From assembly GCA_023910675.1 (NCBI GenBank), contig JAAVWC010000032.1:1-39783 (forward strand): a stretch of 39,783 bases of DNA. The letters run 5' to 3'. How positions within the stretch are numbered: the first letter of the stretch is position 1; each line of letters begins with the position of its first letter. The notes under the pieces were generated by a model, which did not search any database, was not told the DNA's origin, and saw only the letters and a program-made list of their open reading frames with translations. The translations under genes and the position numbers were made by a program. This DNA comes from Gemmatimonas sp. GTDB lineage: Bacteria; Gemmatimonadota; Gemmatimonadetes; Gemmatimonadales; Gemmatimonadaceae. Shown here piece by piece: positions 33,595-39,783 of this stretch.

Positions 33595-33745
33595 TCACAC
33601 GCCGGGTGGCGCTGCGCAATTTCGGCGTCACGGTACTTTGAAGGTGATGCGCCGTAGCGCCCCATCCAGAACCAACGGTTCTCCGCCAATGATTAGTCCC
33701 CGCCTCTTGCAACACACGCCTTCCTTGCGGATTGTCAGGTGCTAT

Positions 33746-35677
33746 ATGCGAGAAACTGCCGCGGTAGTCGCTATCCTGTTCAGTAGCCTCGTCGCGGCGC
33801 GAGCCGATGCGCAGTCCGTCACCACGACATGCAACCGTTTTCTCGATGGGACGACGGTCCAGTGTAAGAGCCGCGAGACGGGGCCTTATTTCGGGGGTGG
33901 CACGAAGGGGCTGGTCATCGCGGGACTCTTCGGCGGTTTGGAGGGCTACGGCAAGTCGCTGCAAGCGGAACAGGAACGCGCCGTCGCGCTCCGCCGTGAG
34001 GCGTTGCTCCGGCAAAGCGAACAATTGCTTGCCGAGGCGGTGCGAGCCACCGCGGTCGCCGATGAAGTCGCGCGTAAACGCCGTGAGGCCAGCCTCCGTC
34101 TGTTTCAGCGGAAAGCCGACGAGGTGATCGCCACATACGTTGACTCGTTGGACCTCTACGGTGTCGCCCTGACGAACGCGACAACCGAAGCCCTCGCGGT
34201 CGCCAAGGACATCTTTGTGGCGCGGCCGGATGCGAGCGAAGCGATCATCCGGGAGGACCTGCGGCCGGTGTTCGCTGCCTATGCTCGGCGGCGGGCCGTC
34301 TTTGTGGGTTTGGTGGGTGGATGGGCCCAGGCGAACCAGACTGCGCTCCTCGGTTTCTCCGAGCTTGGACGGGCGCGTCTGATTGAAACCGCGATGGCAG
34401 TGGAGGACGCCTATGTCGCGGGGAGCACTTCGGGATCGACCACCGCACCGCTTGATTCTGCGCTGCGGGCGTTGACGGAGAATCGTGCCCAGTGCCGACG
34501 CGGGTTTACGGCGCCCTGTCAGACAGCCTTGCTGTCCGAAGCGGCGCTCGGGGAACTGGGGGCGCTCCACAGACAAGATGCGGCAGCTCGCGCCCGGCGT
34601 TTGCCGGTACTGGAGCAGCAGCGCCAGCGGGCGCTGCAATCGGTGGATTCGCTCGCGAAGGTCGAGACCAGTACGATGGCGTCGTGGACTACGGAGGAGC
34701 GGGACGCGTTTCGCGTCCTTGCGAAGGCGCGGATGGCGGCGCTCGACGTCGAGGACAGTCTCCTCCCCGCGATATGGGTGCGCCGGTGGGCCACAGAAAC
34801 CGACAGCATTCGGACGTCATGCATACAGGGGGTGCGCTGCGACAAGGAGCGAGTGAGCGCTAGGACGTATGCTACGTATGACTCAGTCGTCTCAACACGG
34901 CGCGCGACAGAGACGCGCGCCGCCGAAGCCGCCCGCATGGCGCGTGAGCTTGAGGCAAAACATCCGAGCGGCTTTCGCATTCCGACGATCGCGCTGGGCA
35001 CGGCTAGTTTTCCGCCCCGCACCATTTCTTTCAACTCTGGCACCGCTGGCATACTGACGACGGGTGCCCACGCCCGCGTCGTGTCCCGCGAAGAGCTGGT
35101 GGACGGAGAGCGCACCTATGTGATTGATTGGCGCTTCTACACCGGTGGCAATGGGGCCAACGAGGCGCTGGAGCACGTCGTGGTGTGGATCGACGCGAAC
35201 ACGGGGGCGTGGACCCGATTCATTGAAGCGGCCGGCACCGCTTTCAAGCTGGTTGGCCTGCGGAAAGCGAACATTTCGTGCACAGAGGTACGTCGGCAAG
35301 GTGCACGTCTAATGCGATTTCAGAACGGCCTCGCCCTCGTCCCGCAGGACGTTAACGACCGAGAGCTCCTGTTCTGGCCAATTCTCGCACTGACGTTCAT
35401 GGTCGTAGGCCCTCCCGAAGGAACCCGCGCCTTTAACCAGGGCTCGACCACCCTACGCGTGGAGGGGAACCAGCTCAGCATTTGGGAAGGGAACGACCAA
35501 AAACGATTTGCGATGAGTTTCGCGGGGGCCGAGGCCGAAACGGTAGAGCGTGGACTCTATTCCAAGAACGCGCGCCTTTTCGGCGGTAAGCTCCAGCGCT
35601 CTAACGATTCGCGCTTTGATGGGGAGTGGAAAGACGACCCGATTCAGGCCTGTGGCACTGCCACGTCATTGAAGTAA
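33746..35677 (+). CDS. Secreted hypothetical protein with long helical middle
   Basis: A 643-residue protein not assigned to a family. The ATG at 33746 (AGGTG 5 bases upstream) gives a clear signal peptide: MRETAAVVAILFSSLVAARA, cleaved near ADA-QS. A glycine-rich segment follows (YFGGGTKGLVIAGLFGGLEG), which may be a membrane-associated hairpin. Residues 65-430 are strongly helical and charged, coiled-coil-like (for example LAEAVRATAVADEVARKRRE). The final 200 residues are beta-rich (TYVIDWRFYTGGNGANEALE, HVVVWIDANTGAWTRFIEAA). The frame is open to 33437, but that part lacks a credible N terminus. It overlaps the convergent lipoprotein gene by 12 bp. Lower GC than the housekeeping genes suggests acquisition. 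Confidence 0.75.
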   Translation: MRETAAVVAILFSSLVAARADAQSVTTTCNRFLDGTTVQCKSRETGPYFGGGTKGLVIAGLFGGLEGYGKSLQAEQERAVALRREALLRQSEQLLAEAVRATAVADEVARKRREASLRLFQRKADEVIATYVDSLDLYGVALTNATTEALAVAKDIFVARPDASEAIIREDLRPVFAAYARRRAVFVGLVGGWAQANQTALLGFSELGRARLIETAMAVEDAYVAGSTSGSTTAPLDSALRALTENRAQCRRGFTAPCQTALLSEAALGELGALHRQDAAARARRLPVLEQQRQRALQSVDSLAKVETSTMASWTTEERDAFRVLAKARMAALDVEDSLLPAIWVRRWATETDSIRTSCIQGVRCDKERVSARTYATYDSVVSTRRATETRAAEAARMARELEAKHPSGFRIPTIALGTASFPPRTISFNSGTAGILTTGAHARVVSREELVDGERTYVIDWRFYTGGNGANEALEHVVVWIDANTGAWTRFIEAAGTAFKLVGLRKANISCTEVRRQGARLMRFQNGLALVPQDVNDRELLFWPILALTFMVVGPPEGTRAFNQGSTTLRVEGNQLSIWEGNDQKRFAMSFAGAEAETVERGLYSKNARLFGGKLQRSNDSRFDGEWKDDPIQACGTATSLK

Positions 35678-36070
35678 GCGGCCTTCCCTGATTGCCCGGT
35701 CCACTGCGGATTGAGCCGCCCTAGGCTTTCCGGAGCGCTTCATGTCACTGCTGATACACACTTCCAGTCTCGTCGACATACCAGCGGTCTCGGACGCTTG
35801 AGCCGCATACCACAAAATAGGCACTGCCCCCGAGCTTGGTGGCGGTGGGGGGGACTTCAAGAACCCACCGTGGTTCTTGAGCTGGTCGAGCGTACACGCC
35901 CCAGAGCTCAGGAGCGTCTTTGCGCCATTCAGAAACGTGGTCTTGTAGACCGTGTAGTCATCCGACTGCCGCAGCGCATCCTGGATGATTGGGTCGGCTG
36001 GAAGCTTCGTTCCGCCACACCCTAGGGCCATCGCAGTGGTCACGGCCACCAAGAAACGCGGTTTGCACAT
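35666..36070 (-). CDS. Small predicted lipoprotein
   Basis: A 134-residue protein. MCKPRFLVAVTTAMALGCGG is a lipoprotein-type signal with a lipobox-like ALGC at 15-18. The mature part has QDALRQSDDYTVYKTTFLNG, a proline run (SPPPPPSS) and a C-terminal basic helical part. The ATG at 36070 is chosen for the lipobox; an ATG at 36094 would add eight residues. It lies between the secreted protein and the insertion sequence. Family unknown. Confidence 0.6.
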   Translation of the reverse strand: MCKPRFLVAVTTAMALGCGGTKLPADPIIQDALRQSDDYTVYKTTFLNGAKTLLSSGACTLDQLKNHGGFLKSPPPPPSSGAVPILWYAAQASETAGMSTRLEVCISSDMKRSGKPRAAQSAVDRAIREGRLLQ

Positions 36071-36253
36071 TATGTGATTTCGGGAATGGGACATAGGGGC
36101 GGGCGCGCATCGCGGTAGTGGCAGTCCGACGTTCATCGGTGCCTCGACCGCGTCGCCATTGGATTCCTACACCGATAAGGTTGCGCGGCGCTCGTGAATG
36201 AGCAACCGCTGCGTGAGAGATGCGCCGCCGCGGGCACGCGTTGCTTGCCCTCT

Positions 36254-37606
36254 AGCAGGGTGCTGAAAAAGTCGATCAAAAACCTGGCGTAACCGATGTG
36301 GTGTTGTATACTGGGCACGACTCTTTCTTGGGGCGTTCCGATGCGTGGTGCCGATCAGCCGCAGTCGACGATGTTCAGCTACGTGTCCATTGAGGACCGG
36401 ATCCCGGCCGATCATCCGCTGCGCGCGATGCACGCGCTGGTGCAGCCGATCCTGCGGGCGCTCTCCCCGCGCTTCACGGATCTGTATTCGGCCATGGGCC
36501 GCCCGTCGATTCCGCCCGAGCGCCTCCTGCGCGCGCTGCTCTTGCAGGCGCTGTACACGATCCGCAGCGAGCGCCAGTTGATGGAGCAGCTCGACGACAA
36601 TCTCCTGTTCCGCTGGTTCGTCGGTCTCAATCCGGATGATCCCATCTGGGTGCCGACGGTCTTCAGCAAGAATCGCGAGCGCTTGATCGATGGCGGGATT
36701 GCCGACGCGTTTCTGCAGGAGGTGCTGCAGGTCGCCGAGACCCATGGGCTCCTGTCGCATGAGCACTTCACCGTCGATGGGACGCTGCTCGACGCGTGGG
36801 CGAGTCAAAAGAGTGTGCAGCCGAAAGATCCCGCGGCCCGGACGCCGCGCGACGATGGCGACCCGAAGAATCCGACCGTCAACTTCCGGCAGCAGCGGCG
36901 CACGAACGAGACACACGAGTCGACGACGGACCCCGACGCGCGGTTGGCGCGCAAGCGTAGTGGCACCGCGTCCATCGTGGGCGATCTCGGCAGTGTGTTG
37001 ATGGATAATCGCCACGGGCTGATCGTCGCCACGGATGTGCGCGCGCCAGGCTACGAGAGTGAGCGCGACGCCGCGCTGGAGATGCTGACGACGCTGGAGC
37101 CCCGGGCCCGGCGGCGCACGCTCGGCGCGGACAAAGGCTACGACTCCCCGGCCTTTGTGGAAGGCGTGCGCGCCGCCGGCGCCACGCCGCACGTGGCGCA
37201 GAACATTCACGCCCGCAAACCGCGCAACGCCATCGATGACCGCACCACGCGACACGACGGCTACGCGATCAGTCAACAAAAGCGGAAGCTGGTGGAGGAG
37301 AGCTTCGGCTGGGGCAAAGTGGTCGGCGGGCTGCGCAAACGGCATCACCGCGGCCAACGCCGCGTCGACTTCGTGTTTCGCTTCGTGCACGCGGCGTACA
37401 ACCTGGTGCGGATCCGCACGCTCATTCGTCGACCGACGGCGGCGTGACGCGCGACGCGGGTCCCGGCGGCCGCCGGATGCCGGCCAAAGCGGGGCCGCCG
37501 AGCATGTGGGTATTGCCCCCCGCACGAAATCCACGCGCAATAATCGCTGAACACGTCAGCGGGACGCAAAAATCACGTTCATCCGCCACTTTTTCATCAC
37601 CCTGCT
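36254..37606 (+). mobile_element. Complete IS5-type insertion sequence
   Basis: A 1353-bp element with 19-bp terminal inverted repeats: AGCAGGGTGCTGAAAAAGT at 36254-36272 and its complement (one mismatch) at 37588-37606. It encodes one intact transposase. No clear target duplication is visible beside the ends. A TATACT box at 36307-36312 may be its -10 element. The 140 bp between the transposase stop and the right end carries no gene. Confidence 0.88.
36341..37447 (+). CDS. IS5-family transposase (DDE)
   Basis: A 368-residue transposase. The N-terminal MFSYVSIEDRIPADHPLRAM, followed by GRPSIPPERLLRALLLQALY, is the IS5/IS1182-type DNA-binding region. The catalytic acidic residues are in HFTVDGTLLDAW, LGADKGYDSPAF and KLVEESFGWGKVVGG. 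The C-terminal HHRGQRRVDFVFRFVHAAYN is typical. The ATG at 36341 (MRGADQPQS) follows GGGGCG and is the conserved start in relatives; the frame is open to 36296. It is intact, so the element could still be mobile. Confidence 0.93.
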   Translation: MRGADQPQSTMFSYVSIEDRIPADHPLRAMHALVQPILRALSPRFTDLYSAMGRPSIPPERLLRALLLQALYTIRSERQLMEQLDDNLLFRWFVGLNPDDPIWVPTVFSKNRERLIDGGIADAFLQEVLQVAETHGLLSHEHFTVDGTLLDAWASQKSVQPKDPAARTPRDDGDPKNPTVNFRQQRRTNETHESTTDPDARLARKRSGTASIVGDLGSVLMDNRHGLIVATDVRAPGYESERDAALEMLTTLEPRARRRTLGADKGYDSPAFVEGVRAAGATPHVAQNIHARKPRNAIDDRTTRHDGYAISQQKRKLVEESFGWGKVVGGLRKRHHRGQRRVDFVFRFVHAAYNLVRIRTLIRRPTAA

Positions 37607-37783
37607 TGACAGGGTAACGCCCGTGCAGTCCAGCCTACCGGGGTACAGCCTCGGCCATTTCGTTGTTCGGACCGGCGGCGCCCAGGTCGGACTCCGATCA
37701 GGTCTCGGCGTGCCGCAGCGCTTTGGTCGGCAGAAACACCCAGCGCGAGGGTGTCCGGCGAGTGGCTCAGGATTAAAGGCGGA

Positions 37784-37801
37784 CCCTTCGGGTCAAGACT
37801 T
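37784..37801 (-). repeat. 18-bp inverted repeat, right copy
   Basis: Bases 37784-37801 are the exact reverse complement of 32884-32901. The copy lies immediately upstream of coding-like sequence that has no proper start, so it may mark the junction where the next gene was cut. Confidence 0.85.
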
Positions 37802-37851
37802 CTGAGGGTGCACAGGCCCGTCGCGACGGTACCGACTACGGCGAATTCACG

Positions 37852-38316
37852 GTGTGGTGCGGCGATGGCTGTCGCGGCATTCCGCTGCCGTGGAGCTTCC
37901 CCACGCGCTCGGCGTGGAGCATGGCGGAGCCGTTCGACCCGGACGCCCCCTCGCCGGTGGCGCGTCGGCGACAACAGGAACACGAGGAGCAGGTGTCAGC
38001 GCTGGACCGCGCCAGACGCGACCGGGTGTGGCAGGACGCACAGCTGCTGGAGAATGGCCCTCCGGACCCGGTGATGGAGCCGGTGCGAACGCGCGCCCTC
38101 GCGGCGCTGGTGCCAGGGATGCTGTTGCGCGGCGTGGGTCCGCGCGATGTAGGATGGCATCTGCGCCTCGAGTTCGCGGAGCTCTATCAGCTCGAGCAGT
38201 TCGTGGAGCGGCGCAAAGGCTCCGGTCCGGAGCAGGAGTTGCGCGTGGCCCCGCTGTATCGCACCAAGACGACCCAGGGGCGGTGGACGGCGGTCGTGTT
38301 CATTCGCTACCAGTGA
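37852..38316 (+). CDS. Hypothetical protein, possibly 5'-truncated
   Basis: A 154-residue ORF from a GTG at 37852. The frame is open from about 37776 and reads protein-like from 37803 (RRDGTDYGEFTVWCGDGCRG), so the native N terminus may have been lost near the 18-bp repeat at 37784-37801. The ATG at 37921 (MAEPFDPDAPSPVARRRQQE) is another candidate start. The product is charged and helical, ending QGRWTAVVFIRYQ. Its last 17 bp overlap the comM stop on the other strand. Family unknown. Confidence 0.55.
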   Translation: MWCGDGCRGIPLPWSFPTRSAWSMAEPFDPDAPSPVARRRQQEHEEQVSALDRARRDRVWQDAQLLENGPPDPVMEPVRTRALAALVPGMLLRGVGPRDVGWHLRLEFAELYQLEQFVERRKGSGPEQELRVAPLYRTKTTQGRWTAVVFIRYQ

Positions 38317-39783
38317 GTGCGTGAGCCGGCGCGGGGTGTGTGTCGTCCACCGGCCGAAATCGCAGCGCTTCGCCCACGTGGGTGCTCGTCACCACCTCGA
38401 GGTCATCGAGGTCGGCAATGGTGCGCGCGACCCGCAGTACGCGGTGATACGACCGCGCCGACAGTGAAAGCCGGTCGGCGGCGCGCACGAGCAGGGCGCG
38501 GGCTGCGGGTTCGAGGCGGGCCGCCGGGGCGACGAGCCGAGTGGGCGCCGATGCGTTGGTGAGCCCGGCGATGGTGGCATGTGCGCCCGTCGGCAAGGTG
38601 GCCGTGTGTGCATAGCGCGTGCGCTGCCGCTCGCGGGCGCGCAGGACGCGATCGCGCACGGTGGCCGAGCGTTCGGCTGGGGCGTGTGCGTTGTGTTCCG
38701 CCAGCGCGGCGGGAGGAACGCGTTGCACGTGCACGTGCAGATCGATGCGGTCGGCGAGTGGCCCCGACAATCGCGCGCGGTGCCGTTCGAGTTCGGCCAC
38801 GGAGCAGCGACACGCCTTGTCGTCGCAGCCGGCGTATCCGCACGGGCACGGATTGCTGGCGGCCACGAGCGCGAAGCGCGACGGAAAGCGCATGGCGCGG
38901 GCGGCGCGGGCGACCACGACACTGCCATCTTCCAGCGGTTGCCGCATCGCTTCGAGGGTGTGTCGCGGGAAGAGCGACAGCTCGTCGAGAAAGAGCACGC
39001 CGTGATGCGCGAGACTGACCTCGCCGGGACGCGGCCAGCCGCCGCCGCCCACCAGTCCCGCTGTGGAGATGGAATGATGCGGCGCGCGAAATGGTCGCGC
39101 GCGACTGAGCAAGTGCTGATCGGCGGGTCCCAGCAATCCGGCGACCGAGTGAATGGCGAGCACTTCGAGGGCTTCCTGTTCGTCGAGCGGCGGCAGAATG
39201 CCGGGCAGACGGCGAGCGAGCATGGTTTTGCCGGCGCCAGGTGGGCCCACCAGGAGCAGGTTATGCGCACCCGCCGCCGCGATTTCGAGCGCGCGCGCGG
39301 CGAACTCCTGGCCCACGACATCGGAGAGGTCAGGGACATCTTCCGGCGTGCCGACGCTGGTGCGTGCGCGTTGATCGGCGCGCGCGGTTCCGTCGCGCAG
39401 GGCGGTGACCAACTCGCCCAAGGTGCGCGGCGCCATGGCGCGCGCATTGGGCACGCGCATGGCTTCGGCGAGATTCTCGGGCGGCACAATGAGCAGGGCG
39501 TTGCTGGTCGCCGCTACGTGCCGCGCCACAGCAAGCACCCCGCGCACCGCGCGCAGTTGTCCGTCGAGCCCCAGTTCGCCCACCGCGCACGTATCGAGTA
39601 ATGACTCGGGCGGCAACTGGCTGCTGGCCGCGAGCAGTGCGAGGGCGATGGGGAGATCGTAGGCGGTACCCGTCTTGGGCAAATCGCCGGGTTGGAGCGA
39701 GACCGTAACCCGCCGCGGCGGGACACTGAACCCGCTGTTGGCCAGCGCCGCGTGCACGCGGTCGCGGCTCTCCTTCACTGCCG
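38300..39783 (-). CDS. comM: ComM/YifB-family AAA+ helicase-like protein, 5' end outside window
   Basis: The last ~494 residues of a ComM protein; about 40 N-terminal residues lie beyond the right edge. SLQPGDLPKTGTAYDLPIAL belongs to the N-terminal ChlI-type domain. The AAA+ core has Walker A VGPPGAGKTMLARR, the SRARPFRAPHHSISTAGLVG segment and Walker B VLFLDELSLF. A zinc-type ASNPCPCGYAGCDDKACRC cluster follows, then the C-terminal Mg-chelatase-like domain ending HVGEALRFRPVDD. ComM drives branch migration during natural transformation in Vibrio and Acinetobacter, and is a known insertion hotspot for genomic islands. Bases 38346-38521 are duplicated exactly at 32286-32461. Confidence 0.95.
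   Translation of the reverse strand, partial: AVKESRDRVHAALANSGFSVPPRRVTVSLQPGDLPKTGTAYDLPIALALLAASSQLPPESLLDTCAVGELGLDGQLRAVRGVLAVARHVAATSNALLIVPPENLAEAMRVPNARAMAPRTLGELVTALRDGTARADQRARTSVGTPEDVPDLSDVVGQEFAARALEIAAAGAHNLLLVGPPGAGKTMLARRLPGILPPLDEQEALEVLAIHSVAGLLGPADQHLLSRARPFRAPHHSISTAGLVGGGGWPRPGEVSLAHHGVLFLDELSLFPRHTLEAMRQPLEDGSVVVARAARAMRFPSRFALVAASNPCPCGYAGCDDKACRCSVAELERHRARLSGPLADRIDLHVHVQRVPPAALAEHNAHAPAERSATVRDRVLRARERQRTRYAHTATLPTGAHATIAGLTNASAPTRLVAPAARLEPAARALLVRAADRLSLSARSYHRVLRVARTIADLDDLEVVTSTHVGEALRFRPVDDTHPAPAHALTGSE
38346..38521. repeat. 176-bp direct repeat, right copy (inside intact comM)
   Basis: Identical to 32286-32461 in the same orientation, within the 3' end of the intact comM. 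Upstream of 38346 the two loci share nothing; past 38521 they share diverged comM sequence. The distance between copies is 6060 bp. Confidence 0.95.

Noticed and set aside
33509..34639. A 376-codon - strand ORF opposite the secreted 643-residue protein
   Set aside because: The + strand product has a clear signal peptide, ribosome binding site and sensible domain layout; the antisense frame has none of these.
36167..37540. A 457-codon - strand ORF across the insertion sequence
   Set aside because: It is the antisense of the transposase and is rich in Arg/His; GC-rich coding DNA often leaves long antisense frames.

Overview
The window is GC-rich DNA from a Gram-negative-type (diderm) bacterium: it encodes LolA (lipoprotein transport to an outer membrane) and dense, mostly overlapping operons. 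The gene repertoire (short primary-type sigma factor, SpoIID/LytB protein in a housekeeping operon, Lnb/DUF4105 protein, paired oxoprolinase subunits, several large secreted orphans) suggests a member of the Gemmatimonadota such as Gemmatimonas. That placement is inference; no rRNA or tRNA gene is visible to settle it.

Region 1 (1-5715) holds the 3' end of a DAHP synthase gene and lolA on the + strand, facing a - strand operon prfA-prmC-ylbF-like-tmk-ctp. A perfect 14-bp stem hairpin separates the two convergent units. Region 2 (5716-7535) is a CRP/FNR-type regulator followed by a metallo-beta-lactamase-fold hydrolase. Upstream of the regulator lie CRP-like GTGA/TCAC palindromes that match the recognition helix it encodes. 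Region 3 (7515-19079) is a long - strand run joined almost throughout by 4-base start/stop overlaps: rimO, hemL, spoIID-like, Gfo/Idh oxidoreductase, DUF4105 membrane protein, hyuA, a uracil-DNA-glycosylase-fold gene, hyuB and a TauE/SafE transporter. Region 4 (19128-28661) holds a Uma2 nuclease-fold protein, a 722-residue secreted orphan, YajQ, a group-2-sized sigma-70 factor, signal peptidase I, an aldehyde dehydrogenase, two uncharacterised membrane proteins and an NtrC-type sigma-54 activator.

Region 5 (28900-39783) is the accessory part. It has a HigBA-like toxin-antitoxin pair whose toxin lacks the middle of the usual fold, and a HipBA pair with a small third gene. Upstream of hipB is an array of four 16-bp palindromes spaced exactly 28 bp apart, each centred on GATC. 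Beyond it is a frameshifted copy of the 3' third of comM. The intact comM (running off the right edge) shares a 176-bp perfectly identical block with this copy, followed by diverged homology. Between the two comM ends lie about 5.5 kb of cargo: a 92-residue ORF, a 643-residue secreted protein, a small lipoprotein, a complete IS5-type insertion sequence with 19-bp ends, and a hypothetical ORF that seems to have lost its 5' end. An 18-bp inverted repeat brackets most of this cargo. The layout resembles integration at comM by single crossover, or a duplication later filled by mobile DNA.

The most notable observations are the mosaic comM duplication, the 28-bp phased hip operator array, the CRP autoregulatory site, the internally shortened HigB-like toxin with adjacent palindromes, and the DNA-repair-fold gene set between the two oxoprolinase subunits.
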